Source: Solirubrobacterales bacterium (GTDB lineage Bacteria > Actinomycetota > Thermoleophilia > Solirubrobacterales > JACPNS01). Taken from it: DNA of 64,000 nucleotides. A program made the translations under genes and the position numbers. The notes under the pieces are model-generated. The model was not told the origin of the DNA, ran no database searches, and saw only the letters and a list, made by a program, of their open reading frames with translations. This document shows positions 7,071-16,086 of the stretch, piece after piece. How positions within the stretch are numbered: position 1 is the first letter of the stretch; each line of letters opens with the position of its first letter. Where the stretch lies: NCBI GenBank assembly GCA_016185345.1, contig JACPNS010000008.1, forward strand, positions 1 to 64,000, read 5' to 3'.

Positions 7071-9623
7071 ATGATCCTCGCCATGTCATGGCGGAGCGTG
7101 AAGGCCCACAAGCTCCGCAGTCTGCTCAACGCGCTCGGCATCGTGCTCGGCGTGGGGTTGATTTTCGCGGTCATCTCGCTTTCGACGACTTTGGTGAACA
7201 CATTCGACAGCCTTTATTCATCGGTCTATGGCGAGACCGACTTGCTGGTCACGCCGCCGACGCTCGATGGCACGATCAAGCGCGACAAGCTCGCGGTCGT
7301 GCTGAAGGAACCGGCCGTGAAAGAGGCGAGCGCGAGCGTCGTGAGCGTTCTTTCCGTCATGCGCGACGGCAAGGCAGGCGTAAAGCAGACCGACCAGATC
7401 AACACTTCTGGCGTCGATCCGACCGCGCCCGACCTGACAGGCGCGAAGATCATCGAGGGCCGCAACATCCGCGCCGGCAACGACCTCACGATCGACAGCG
7501 AGTTCGCGCGGCGCAAGAAACTTGAGCCCGGTGACACGCTCCGGCTCGCAACCCCGGACGGCAAGAAGAAGTTCCGCGTCGTCGGGGTTCTCGAGTTCGG
7601 CAGCGGCGTGCAGTTCGGCGGCCAAGGCTTCGCGAACATCCCGATCAAGCGCGCCCGCAGCGTCTTTGACATCGACTCCGGATACAGCCAGATCGCCGTG
7701 AAGCTCGACCGCGACGCGAACGCAGCCGCGGTGCAGAAGCGGCTCGATCGCAGGCTCGGCAACAAGGTTGACGTGAAGACGCCGTCCGAGAAAGGCGACG
7801 AGGCCGCCTCGCAGATGCGCGCCTTCAACGTGATCCTCTACTTCTTCGCCGCGATGAGCCTGTTTGTCGGCGGCTATCTGATCCTCAACTCATTCAACAT
7901 GACTGTCGCTCAGCGCATGCGCGAGATCGGCATGCTGCGCACGATCGGCGCTTCGCAGAGACAGATCGTTTCGATGATCCTCTTCGAGGCCGTACTGCTT
8001 GGACTGATCGGCTGCGCAGTGGGTCTGTTTGCGGGCATCGGCCTGACCAAGTTGATGACCGAGCTCGTCCAGGCCGTGAACGTGCCGATCGGTGACGTCA
8101 CCTACCCGCCGCTCGCCTTCTTCCTTGCGCCGCTGATCGGCATGATCGCGACTGTGGTTGGCGCGCTGCGTCCGGCGATCAAGGCTGGCCGCGTTCCGGC
8201 AATTCGCGCGGTGGTTTCTGATCACCGAGCAGACAAGATCGAAAAACTCCCGCGCGTCGGCCTCGCCGCGATTGCCATCCCGATCGGACTGTGGGGCGTT
8301 TTCAAGCTGGCCTCCGCGAGCACGATTCCGGCGAGTACCGCCGCGATCGGAATCATCGGCATCATGCTGCTGCTCGCCGGCGTGATCGCGCTCGCGCCCG
8401 TGGTCATCCCACTCATCGTCAATGCTCTTTCTTCTGCGATCAAACTGGTCACGCCGATCGAGGGGCGCCTCGCTGCCGACCAGTCGCGCGCAAACCCCAC
8501 GCGTTCTGCCGCAACTGCGTCGGGCCTGATGATCGGCGTCGCACTCGTCGCCGCGATCGGTAGCCTTGGCGCGAGTCTGATCGGCAGCATCTCCGACCAG
8601 CTCGACAAGCGCCTGCTCAACGACTTCACCGTTCAGCCCAACGACTTCCGTCAGGGCGGGATCGGCACGCGCACATCTATCTCGTCGAAGGCCCTCGATC
8701 GCATCGGCCAGATCGACGGCGTGAAGACCGCGACCGGCGTGCGCCTGCTGTACGTGCCGGGCGGGTTCAAGGGAAGCGACTTCCAGGCCTTCGGCTACGA
8801 CCCCGACAAGCGCCGCCAGATCGTGCGCCAGGAATACAACGGCGTCTCAGCGGCAACGGTCATGCGCCGCCTCGATCGCGGGCAGGTCACCGTCGGCGGT
8901 CAGCTCAAGCGCGGGCGCAACCTCGAGGCCGGCGACAAGATCACTTTGACCGGTCAGGACGGCGATCAGAAGTACAAGGTCGCCGCAACCCTTGCGACGG
9001 CGTCCTTCGAAGACCAGGCGATCAGCATGTCCAACAAGACCTTCCGGGATCTCTACGGAATCAAGGGCTATTCGCAGGTGAACATCGTGGCCGAGGGCAA
9101 CACGCCGGCGGCTCGCGCGTTGGTCGGCAAGCGCATCCGAAGTCTCTTGAAGGACGACTACCCCAACCTCGACTCGCTCTCGAATGCCGCGGTCAAGGAC
9201 CAGGTCAAGGCCCAGACCAATCAAATCTTCTCGATCTTCTACGTGATCATGATGGTCGCGATTGCGGTGAGCCTGCTCGGCGTGGTGAACACGTTGTTGA
9301 TCAGCGTGATCGAGCGAACACGCGAAACCGGTGTGCTCCGCGCGATCGGATCGGGCCAGTGGCAGGTTCGGCGAATTATCGGCGACGAGAGTGTGCTGCT
9401 CACGGTCGCCGGCGCGGTGCTCGGGCTGACGGTCGGGATGGCGATCGGTTGGGCATTCGTGCAGGGCGTGAGCCAAGGTCTTGACGGCGTGGTCTTCACG
9501 CCTCCGACTGGCGTGATCATCGCCGTCGCGCTCTCGAGCGTCATCCTTGGGCTGATCGCGGCGATTCTTCCTGCGCTGAAGGCCACGCGCATGAACATCA
9601 TCGACGCGATCGGCTACGAGTAG
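7071..9623 (+). CDS. FtsX/MacB-like ABC permease, two FtsX domains
   Basis: 850-residue membrane protein with two FtsX-type units. Unit one has an N-terminal helix (about 13-35), an extracytoplasmic MacB-like region and three helices ending near 385 (includes REIGMLRTIGAS). A hydrophobic linker around 395-460 leads to unit two, with another periplasmic-like region and three C-terminal helices (includes RETGVLRAIGSG). This matches permeases that use mechanotransmission to extract or export lipids, lipoproteins or small molecules. Encoded directly after its ATPase. A role in moving an acylated product of the three upstream proteins is inferred from position. Confidence 0.88.
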   Translation: MILAMSWRSVKAHKLRSLLNALGIVLGVGLIFAVISLSTTLVNTFDSLYSSVYGETDLLVTPPTLDGTIKRDKLAVVLKEPAVKEASASVVSVLSVMRDGKAGVKQTDQINTSGVDPTAPDLTGAKIIEGRNIRAGNDLTIDSEFARRKKLEPGDTLRLATPDGKKKFRVVGVLEFGSGVQFGGQGFANIPIKRARSVFDIDSGYSQIAVKLDRDANAAAVQKRLDRRLGNKVDVKTPSEKGDEAASQMRAFNVILYFFAAMSLFVGGYLILNSFNMTVAQRMREIGMLRTIGASQRQIVSMILFEAVLLGLIGCAVGLFAGIGLTKLMTELVQAVNVPIGDVTYPPLAFFLAPLIGMIATVVGALRPAIKAGRVPAIRAVVSDHRADKIEKLPRVGLAAIAIPIGLWGVFKLASASTIPASTAAIGIIGIMLLLAGVIALAPVVIPLIVNALSSAIKLVTPIEGRLAADQSRANPTRSAATASGLMIGVALVAAIGSLGASLIGSISDQLDKRLLNDFTVQPNDFRQGGIGTRTSISSKALDRIGQIDGVKTATGVRLLYVPGGFKGSDFQAFGYDPDKRRQIVRQEYNGVSAATVMRRLDRGQVTVGGQLKRGRNLEAGDKITLTGQDGDQKYKVAATLATASFEDQAISMSNKTFRDLYGIKGYSQVNIVAEGNTPAARALVGKRIRSLLKDDYPNLDSLSNAAVKDQVKAQTNQIFSIFYVIMMVAIAVSLLGVVNTLLISVIERTRETGVLRAIGSGQWQVRRIIGDESVLLTVAGAVLGLTVGMAIGWAFVQGVSQGLDGVVFTPPTGVIIAVALSSVILGLIAAILPALKATRMNIIDAIGYE

Positions 9624-9628
9624 AGCTG

Positions 9629-10327
9629 ATGTCCGCGCTGCATGCGCAGGGCCTGACGCGGCGCTTCGGCGAGCGGACGGCCGTCGATGGCGTGAGCTTC
9701 TCGGTCGAGGCCGGAGAGTCTGTGGCGATCGTCGGTCCGAATGGCGCCGGCAAGACGACGCTGCTCTCGATGATCGCCGGGGTCCAGGATCCCGATGACG
9801 GTTCGCTCGAGACTCCGCCCGGTGGCGTCGGTTGGGTTCCCCAGCGCGCGGCCGTCTACGGAAAGCTGAGCGTGCGCGAAAACCTGGAGTTGTTTGCGAC
9901 GTTCGAAGAAGTGCCCGATCGGGCCGCCGCCGTGGATCGCACGTTGGAGCGGATCGGCCTGACCGAACGCGCCGACGATCGAACCGAGGGCCTCTCGGGC
10001 GGCATGCGCCAGCGCGTGAGCATCGGGATAGGATTGATCGCCGATCCTCCAGTTCTGCTGCTGGACGAGCCGACCGCCGCGCTCGACCCGCTCCAGCGTG
10101 ATCGACTCTGGAGATTGCTGAACGGGCTCGCCGCTGACGGGATTGCGGTCGTCTACTCCAGTCACTCGGCGAGCGAAGTGCAGAACCACGCCGACCGTGT
10201 GCTCGTGATGGACGGCGGCGAACTCGTCTACGACGGCCTCCCGTCTGAGATCGGCGAGGCCGCAGACTTCGAAGAGGCGTTTGTTGACTTCCTACGCGCG
10301 AGCCGAGCAGCCGGAGGCATCGAATGA
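9629..10327 (+). CDS. ABC exporter ATPase (CcmA/NatA type)
   Basis: 232 residues with Walker A GPNGAGKTT near residue 36, signature LSGGMRQR near 128, Walker B LLLDEPTAALDP and switch region SSHSASE. Belongs to the ATPases that pair with ABC-2 permeases for export. Begins 5 bp after the FtsX permease stop and overlaps the next gene by 4 bp (ATGA), so all seven genes from 1665 are likely co-transcribed. The substrate cannot be told from sequence. Confidence 0.9.
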   Translation: MSALHAQGLTRRFGERTAVDGVSFSVEAGESVAIVGPNGAGKTTLLSMIAGVQDPDDGSLETPPGGVGWVPQRAAVYGKLSVRENLELFATFEEVPDRAAAVDRTLERIGLTERADDRTEGLSGGMRQRVSIGIGLIADPPVLLLDEPTAALDPLQRDRLWRLLNGLAADGIAVVYSSHSASEVQNHADRVLVMDGGELVYDGLPSEIGEAADFEEAFVDFLRASRAAGGIE

Positions 10328-11664
10328 AGTTTCGCGCGCTGCTTCGAAAAGACTTTCGCATGCTGCAGCGCTCGCCGTCGCTGACGATTCTGTTGGTGCT
10401 CTATCCCATCGTCGTGGCCGTCCTGATGGGCCTTGCGATCGGGCGTCCGCAGACCAAACCGACGATCGTCATTTCAAACCAGGTGCCCAAGGAAGAGCGC
10501 GTGGTCAAGCTCGGTGGATCGACCTTCAACCTCGACGAGCTGACCGGCGCGCTGTACGAGAATGTCGACGCGAAGACCGTTGACACCACGAACGAGGCAA
10601 TCTCGGCGGTGAGGCGCGGTGACGCCGTGGCCGCGATCGTGATCCCGACGGACATCGTCGATCAGCTCACCTCTGGCACGAGTCAGGGCGAGATCAAGGT
10701 TATTTACGACTCGTCCAACGCGGTGCGCAAGTCCGCAGTTGAAACCACGATCAACGGCGTGCTCGCGGGAATCAACCGCGAGCTGACCAGCACGTTCCGA
10801 GATCAGACCTTGGAGATTCTCAACGCGCTCGTGAAGGGCGGCAAGTTCGATGGCCTGGGGCAGGGCGGATCGATTCTTGGCTTCGCGGACGGTAAGACTC
10901 TGCTTGACCGGATCGTCTCCTCGGCCCCGCCCAGGGATCGCGCTGACGTGCGCAGGCTTGCAACGACGATGGAGCTGTCCCAAGTCGGGATTGGCTTTGC
11001 CGACACGCTGCTCAAACGTATTGGCGAACCGATCAAGCTCGATCGCGAACCGATCGGGACGGTCTCTTCGATTCCCGCTCTCGCCGTGGCGGTGGCGGCA
11101 TGCGTGTCGATGATGTTCGTCGCATTGCTGCTCGGGGCCGGCACGCTTGCGCTTGAGCAGGAGGACCGGATGCTCTCGCGGCTGCTGCGCGGATTGCTCT
11201 CGCGCACGACGGTTGTCGTCGAGAAGGTGACGCTCTCCGCAATCTGCGCGTCGCTGGTTGGATTGTTGATGCTTGCGGGATTCTCGATCTTCCTGAACAT
11301 CCAATGGGACAGGTCCTTCATCTGGATCCCGGCGGTCGTGGCTGGCGCGGTTGGATTGTCGGCGGCCGGCGTCGCGATCGGTGCGCTGATGCGTGACGTG
11401 CGGGCTGCGTCGCTCGTCGCCTTCATGGTCGGGCTGCCGCTCGCCGCGGCCGCGCTCGTACCCAGCGATTCGGTGGGTACTGTGCTTGGCGCTGCGATCG
11501 CCGGCGTGTCTGCGCTCTTCCCATTCAAGCCTGCGTTCGACCTGCTGAGCGCGGGGCTGACGCCTGACGGCGAGCCGTTGCTACCGCTTCTGCACCTCGC
11601 CGTGCTCAGCGTCGTGTACGGCGCGATCGCCGTTGCAGCAGTGCGGCGCTACCAGTACGCGTAG
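10324..11664 (+). CDS. ABC-2 type permease with large extracytoplasmic region
   Basis: 446 residues: one N-terminal helix (about 17-40), a soluble region of roughly 200 residues predicted outside the membrane (about 45-250), then five to six helices to the C-terminus. This layout is the ABC2_membrane_3/YhgE-like class of exporters. The NQVPKEE... start of the loop and the DVVDQLTSG-like AIVIPTDIVDQL stretch are typical. Last gene of the block; after its stop comes the upstream region of the sulfate operon. Confidence 0.85.
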   Translation: MKFRALLRKDFRMLQRSPSLTILLVLYPIVVAVLMGLAIGRPQTKPTIVISNQVPKEERVVKLGGSTFNLDELTGALYENVDAKTVDTTNEAISAVRRGDAVAAIVIPTDIVDQLTSGTSQGEIKVIYDSSNAVRKSAVETTINGVLAGINRELTSTFRDQTLEILNALVKGGKFDGLGQGGSILGFADGKTLLDRIVSSAPPRDRADVRRLATTMELSQVGIGFADTLLKRIGEPIKLDREPIGTVSSIPALAVAVAACVSMMFVALLLGAGTLALEQEDRMLSRLLRGLLSRTTVVVEKVTLSAICASLVGLLMLAGFSIFLNIQWDRSFIWIPAVVAGAVGLSAAGVAIGALMRDVRAASLVAFMVGLPLAAAALVPSDSVGTVLGAAIAGVSALFPFKPAFDLLSAGLTPDGEPLLPLLHLAVLSVVYGAIAVAAVRRYQYA

Positions 11665-11690
11665 CGCCCTCAGCCGCCCCGCACCTAACC

Positions 11691-11718
11691 TTGATCTAAC
11701 TGATCCGGTTTTTATGGT
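11691..11718 (+). promoter_or_regulatory. Candidate promoter of the sulfate uptake operon
   Basis: TTGATC (11691-11696) and TATGGT (11713-11718) are separated by 16 bp in an AT-rich island between the ABC-2 permease and sbp. A start of transcription near 11725 would give a leader of about 90 nt. Prediction by eye only. Confidence 0.35.
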
Positions 11719-11737
11719 ATGTTCGTATTCTGGACTG

Positions 11738-11758
11738 AATCGATTGTCTAGATTGATT
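11738..11758. promoter_or_regulatory. Imperfect dyad upstream of sbp, candidate Rrf2/CymR site
   Basis: The 21 bp segment has AATC.AT at its left end and AT.GATT at its right end (AATCGATTGTCTAGATTGATT read with its complement). It lies just downstream of the candidate promoter, where a repressor would block transcription. The Rrf2-family gene at the end of the operon is the obvious candidate regulator. Confidence 0.3.
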
Positions 11759-11813
11759 TGATCGGTTTACTTGTTTTCACCCATCACAGATAGAAATTCA
11801 GGAGGCGCGACTC

Positions 11814-12809
11814 ATGTCGAGAACGCTCAAAATCATCATCAGTTCCATCGTCGCGTTTGTTGCAGCCGTCTCGGTCGCCGGTTGCGGTGGCGGAAGCGAC
11901 GCTGGAACCAAGCTCGCGCTCGTCGCCTACTCAACCCCGCAAGAGGCCTACAAGAAACTCATCCCCGCCTTCCAAGCAACTACCGCGGGAACCGACGTTG
12001 ATTTCAGCGAGTCGTACGGCGCGAGCGGCGAACAGTCGCGAGCGGTCGCCAACGGCCTGCCCGCTGACGTCGTCGAATTCAGCCACGTCGGCGACATGGA
12101 GCGTCTTGTAGAGAAGGGCACCGTCGCCAAGGACTGGGACACGGGCGAGTACAGGGGCATCGTCTCAGACAGTGTTGTGGTCTTCGCCGTCCGCAAGGGC
12201 AACCCGAAGAAGATCAAGAATTGGTCTGACCTGACCAGGCCCGGAGTCGAAGTGATCACCGCCAACGCAGTGGTCAGCGGCGGCGCGCGCTGGAACCTCA
12301 TCGCAGCCTACGGCCAGGCAATCAAGTCCGGTGCCAGCCAGCGAGATGCACTCGGCTACGTCTCTGATCTGCTGAAGAATGTCCCGGTTCAGGACAAGTC
12401 AGCGCGTGAGGCGTTGCAGACCTTCTCAGGCGGCAAAGGCGACGTTCTGCTCACGTACGAGAACGAGGCGATCACAGCGAAGAACGCTGGACAGGATGTC
12501 GACTACGTGATCCCGCCCACGACAATCCTGATCGAGAACCCCGTCGCGGCAACCGCCAAGGCACCGAAACAGGCGCAGGCATTCGTGGATTATCTCTTCA
12601 CCGATGAGGCGCAGAAGATCTTCGCCGAGGCCGGCTATCGCCCGGTCAACCAAGCGTTGCTCGACGAGACGAAGTTCCCGCAGCCCGACACTCTCCTGAA
12701 CGTCGATGAGTTCGGCGGCTGGAGTCAGATCTCCGACTTCCTGTTCGATGAGAAGACCGGAAAAGTCACCGAGATAAACGAGAGTCTGGGCGTTGAGAAC
12801 TCCGACTGA
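11814..12809 (+). CDS. sbp: Sulfate-binding lipoprotein of ABC importer
   Basis: 331 residues. Signal peptide ends in the lipobox VAGC (Cys24), so the protein is lipid-anchored outside the membrane. The mature part has sulfate/thiosulfate-binding-protein landmarks: SYGASGEQSRAVANGLPADVV, the VVSGGARWN segment, and DVLLTYENEA. It captures sulfate and delivers it to CysT/CysW. The ATG is preceded by a strong CAGGAGG site. The gene overlaps cysT by 17 bp. Operon order sbp-cysT-cysW-cysA is standard for assimilatory sulfate uptake. Confidence 0.93.
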   Translation: MSRTLKIIISSIVAFVAAVSVAGCGGGSDAGTKLALVAYSTPQEAYKKLIPAFQATTAGTDVDFSESYGASGEQSRAVANGLPADVVEFSHVGDMERLVEKGTVAKDWDTGEYRGIVSDSVVVFAVRKGNPKKIKNWSDLTRPGVEVITANAVVSGGARWNLIAAYGQAIKSGASQRDALGYVSDLLKNVPVQDKSAREALQTFSGGKGDVLLTYENEAITAKNAGQDVDYVIPPTTILIENPVAATAKAPKQAQAFVDYLFTDEAQKIFAEAGYRPVNQALLDETKFPQPDTLLNVDEFGGWSQISDFLFDEKTGKVTEINESLGVENSD

Positions 12810-13656
12810 TCAGTCGATCGTTTCGACGCAGGACCCGGCGGCGGGTAGCCTCGAGCGCGCCCGGCGTCGGCCGCTGCCTTCACCAGGAGCACTCGCCGGA
12901 TTGGCGTTCGGCGGCGTGTTCCTGGCGGCAGTCATATTGCTGCCGCTGGCCGCGGTGGCGGCCGCTGCGTTTGAAGATGGCTTCGCGGAGTTCTTCCGGG
13001 CGATCACCAAGCCGCAATCGTGGGCGGCGCTTCGATTCACCTTGATTGCGTCTGCGGCGGTGACCCTGATCAATGCCGTGACCGGCACGCTGATGGCCTG
13101 GGTGCTCGTTCGCGACGATTTCCGCGGGAAGCGCCTTGTTAATGCCGCGATCGACCTTCCGTTTGCGCTGCCGACGATCGTTGCCGGCTTGACTCTGCTG
13201 GCGCTTTATGGCCCCAACGGGCCAACCCCGATCAACGTCGGCTTCACCCAGGCCGGCGTGGTGCTCGCGCTGCTCTTCGTGACGATGCCGTTCGTGGTGC
13301 GGTCAGTACAGCCTGTGCTGCTCGCTTTCGACCGGGAGATGGAGGACGCAGCCGCATCGCTCGGAGCCGGTGGCTGGATGACCTTCCGCCGAGTGATCTT
13401 CCCCAACCTGCGTGGCGCGATGTTCGCCGGCTGTGCGCTCAGCTTTGGCCGTGCGCTCGGCGAGTTCGGCAGCATCGTCCTGATCTCCGGCAACCTGCCG
13501 TTCAAGACCGAAGTCTCGAGCGTTTACATCTTCGGCCAGATCGAGAACGACAACCTTCAGGGGGCCGCAGCGGTTTCCGTCTTGCTGCTGCTCGCCGCCC
13601 TTCTCGTGATCGCGTCGATCGGGTTCATCTCGCGGATCGGAGATCACCGTGCCTGA
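12793..13656 (+). CDS. cysT: Sulfate ABC transporter permease CysT
   Basis: 287 residues from a TTG inside the end of sbp; six membrane helices after a polar, 30-residue N-terminal tail. The EAA-like loop is visible as MEDAAASLGAGGWMTFRRV, which contacts the ATPase, and the GRALGEFGSIVLISGN segment is the CysT/CysW signature. Forms the heterodimeric pore with CysW. The stop overlaps the cysW start by 8 bp. The first start is uncertain because no clear ribosome site is seen; coupling to sbp translation is likely. Confidence 0.92.
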   Translation: MRTPTDQSIVSTQDPAAGSLERARRRPLPSPGALAGLAFGGVFLAAVILLPLAAVAAAAFEDGFAEFFRAITKPQSWAALRFTLIASAAVTLINAVTGTLMAWVLVRDDFRGKRLVNAAIDLPFALPTIVAGLTLLALYGPNGPTPINVGFTQAGVVLALLFVTMPFVVRSVQPVLLAFDREMEDAAASLGAGGWMTFRRVIFPNLRGAMFAGCALSFGRALGEFGSIVLISGNLPFKTEVSSVYIFGQIENDNLQGAAAVSVLLLLAALLVIASIGFISRIGDHRA

Positions 13657-14539
13657 TCCGATCGAGTTCGAGCCACATGTCGACCTGCCATTCCGGGCAG
13701 CGCATCGCGGCGCCGTCGGAACTGGGCGCTCGGGCTTCGCGCTTCGCGCACTCGCGCTGCTCTACATCGCGCTGCTTCTAGGCGCACCAGTGGCCATGGT
13801 TTTCTACCGCGCGTTCGAGCCGGGCCTCGCCGCAATGTGGGAGAGCATCACCGAGCCGAACGCCCTGCGCGCCTTTTGGCTGACGATCATCTGCGTTGGC
13901 GTGGCGGTCCCCCTGAACACGATATTCGGCGTCACCACAGCGCTCTACATCGTGCGCGGTCGTGGTCGCCTGCGCCGCGTGCTTGACTCGATCATCGACC
14001 TACCGTTCGCGATCTCGCCGGTCGTCGTCGGTTTGGCGCTGATCCTCGTCTATGGCCAGAACGGCTGGTTCGGTGAGCAGCTCACGAGCGTCGGCCTCCA
14101 GGTGATCTTTTCGTTGCCAGGGATGATTCTCGCGACCACTTTCGTCAGCCTGCCGTTCGTCGCGCGTGAGGTCATTCCCGTTCTGCGCGAGATCGGCGAC
14201 GAGCAGGAACAGGCCGCGCGCGTGCTCGGCGCGGGCGACTGGCAGACCTTCTGGCGCGTGACCCTGCCATCAATCCGATGGGGTGTCGGCTACGGAATCG
14301 TCCTCACCACCGCACGCGCACTCGGTGAGTTTGGCGCAGTTGCAGTGGTCAGCGGAAAGATCATCGGCGAGACCGAGACGGCGACACTGCTCGTTGAGAA
14401 TCGATTCACCCAGTTCGACGTTGCTGGCGCTTATGCCGCATCCGTGGTGCTGGCAGTCGCCGCACTGATCGTGATTCTGTCGATGACGCTGCTGCAGCGT
14501 CGCACCAACACCGAAGAGCAGCTCGAACATGGCGATTGA
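13649..14539 (+). CDS. cysW: Sulfate ABC transporter permease CysW
   Basis: 296 residues from a GTG overlapping cysT. Six predicted helices, the EAA loop [17 protein letters not shown], and the family segment [17 protein letters not shown] followed by [14 protein letters not shown], which is characteristic of CysW. A polar N-terminus of about 35 residues precedes the first helix. Overlaps cysA by 11 bp. Works with CysT in the membrane to pass sulfate inward. Confidence 0.93.
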   Translation: MPDPIEFEPHVDLPFRAAHRGAVGTGRSGFALRALALLYIALLLGAPVAMVFYRAFEPGLAAMWESITEPNALRAFWLTIICVGVAVPLNTIFGVTTALYIVRGRGRLRRVLDSIIDLPFAISPVVVGLALILVYGQNGWFGEQLTSVGLQVIFSLPGMILATTFVSLPFVAREVIPVLREIGDEQEQAARVLGAGDWQTFWRVTLPSIRWGVGYGIVLTTARALGEFGAVAVVSGKIIGETETATLLVENRFTQFDVAGAYAASVVLAVAALIVILSMTLLQRRTNTEEQLEHGD

Positions 14540-15491
14540 AGTCAACCACGTGACCAAGCGATTCGGCGATTTCCACGCGCTGGATGACGTCAGCGTCTCT
14601 GTGCCCGACGGCTCTCTGACCGCGCTGCTCGGACCCAGCGGCGGCGGAAAGAGCACGCTTCTCCGCGTAATCGCCGGCCTGGAGATTCCCGATTCAGGGA
14701 TCGTGCGGATCGCCGACGACGACGTCACGAACGTGGTGCCGCAGGATCGCGATGTCGGGTTCGTTTTCCAGCACTACGCGGCCTTCAAGCACTTGACAGT
14801 GCGCGACAACGTCGGCTTCGGGCTCACCATTCGCAAGCGCCCCAAGAAGCAGATCAGCGAGACCGTCGATGAGCTTCTGGACCTGGTGCAGCTCGATGGA
14901 TTCGCCGGTCGCTACCCAGACCAGCTCTCGGGCGGACAGCGCCAGCGCATGGCATTGGCTCGTGCCCTCGCGGTGGAACCGCGGGTGCTCCTGCTCGACG
15001 AACCGTTCGGCGCTCTGGACGTGAAGGTGCGTCAGGACCTTCGTGACTGGTTGTTGCGCCTTCACGATGAGCGCCCGGTCACGACGATCATCGTCACGCA
15101 CGATCGCGAAGAGGCGATGGAACTGGCGTCCCAGATCGTCGTCATCAACGGCGGCAGGGTCGAACAGACCGGATCGCCGGATGAGCTGTATGACGCCCCT
15201 GCGACTGAGTTTGTTGCTGGCTTCGTCGGTCCAGTCGTGGAGCTCAACGGCAATCTTGTCAGGCCACACGACATCGTCGTCAGCCACGACGCTGAACCTG
15301 GTTCGTCAGAGGCGCTGGTCGAACGCGTCGCGCGAGTTGGGTTTGAGGTACGCGTCAGTCTGGTACTCGATCACGTTGGTCCGCTGAGCGTTCTGCTCAC
15401 TCGGCGCGAAGCCGACCATCTCGAATTGTCCGACGGCCAGATCGTCCACGTTCGCGCTGATCGCGACGAGTCACTCGTCAAGGCCCGGTGA
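14529..15491 (+). CDS. cysA: Sulfate/thiosulfate ABC importer ATPase CysA
   Basis: 320 residues. ABC domain at about 1-235: Walker [10 protein letters not shown] (residues 37-45), Q-loop FVFQHYAAF, signature LSGGQRQR, Walker [13 protein letters not shown], switch [13 protein letters not shown]-like region follows (about 240-310, [16 protein letters not shown]...), as in CysA. The [16 protein letters not shown] segment is typical of the sulfate subfamily. It energises the CysTW permease. Closes the transporter operon; the Rrf2 gene starts 75 bp downstream. Confidence 0.94.
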   Translation: MAIEVNHVTKRFGDFHALDDVSVSVPDGSLTALLGPSGGGKSTLLRVIAGLEIPDSGIVRIADDDVTNVVPQDRDVGFVFQHYAAFKHLTVRDNVGFGLTIRKRPKKQISETVDELLDLVQLDGFAGRYPDQLSGGQRQRMALARALAVEPRVLLLDEPFGALDVKVRQDLRDWLLRLHDERPVTTIIVTHDREEAMELASQIVVINGGRVEQTGSPDELYDAPATEFVAGFVGPVVELNGNLVRPHDIVVSHDAEPGSSEALVERVARVGFEVRVSLVLDHVGPLSVLLTRREADHLELSDGQIVHVRADRDESLVKAR

Positions 15492-15566
15492 TCGAACCCG
15501 TAAACTGAACCTCTTCGACCGATCTGGTCGGCAAGGTGTTGAATAGGAAACGGCAAAGGGTCTTTC

Positions 15567-16028
15567 GTGAGGGTTTCGGCAAAGGTTGACTACGCGCTAC
15601 GCGCATCCGTAGAGCTGGCCGCGCACGAGGGCGACGAGAGGCTCGTCACCTCTGAAGAGATCGCTGAGCGCCAAGGCATCCCGCACGCTTTTCTGACCAA
15701 CATCCTTCAGTCGCTACGTCAGGCAGGGCTTGTGACGAGCAAACGCGGTCCGGTGGGCGGACACAAGCTCGCCAAGCCTGCAAGTGCGATCGTCGTGGCC
15801 GACGTGATCCGCGCGATCGACGGACCACTGGCAGGCGTTCAGGGCCAGCACCCTGAGGAGCTCGACTTCATCGGCTCAGCAAAGCCACTCCAGTCGGTCT
15901 GGATTGCCGTGCGCGCCAACCTTCGCGAGATCCTTGAGCACGTCACGCTGGAGGACGTTGCAAGCGACGACCTCCCGAAGATCGTCGACAAGCGTGCCGC
16001 GAACGAAGACGCCTGGGTCAGTCGCTGA
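15567..16028 (+). CDS. Rrf2-family transcriptional regulator without Fe-S cysteines (CymR-like)
   Basis: 153 residues from a GTG with AAAGGG upstream. The winged helix matches Rrf2 proteins: start VSAKVDYALRA, recognition segment IPHAFLTNILQSLRQAGLVTSKRGPVGG, then a dimer helix. Iron-sulfur Rrf2 members (IscR, NsrR) carry three cysteines near residues 90-110; this protein has no cysteine at all. That fits the CymR branch, which controls sulfate and cysteine genes through O-acetylserine or protein partners rather than a cluster. Position after cysA supports local control of sulfate uptake. Confidence 0.85.
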   Translation: MRVSAKVDYALRASVELAAHEGDERLVTSEEIAERQGIPHAFLTNILQSLRQAGLVTSKRGPVGGHKLAKPASAIVVADVIRAIDGPLAGVQGQHPEELDFIGSAKPLQSVWIAVRANLREILEHVTLEDVASDDLPKIVDKRAANEDAWVSR

Positions 16029-16086
16029 TCTTCTTCAGCCCGAGGCGCTTCGTCTGGCCAGCGTGAAGGAACTCGTTGTGCCGTTC

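Noticed and set aside
8847-10361. 504-codon minus-strand frame over the FtsX permease and next ATPase
   Set aside because: Arg-rich, no domain; antisense to strongly recognisable transporter genes. Typical GC-rich shadow.
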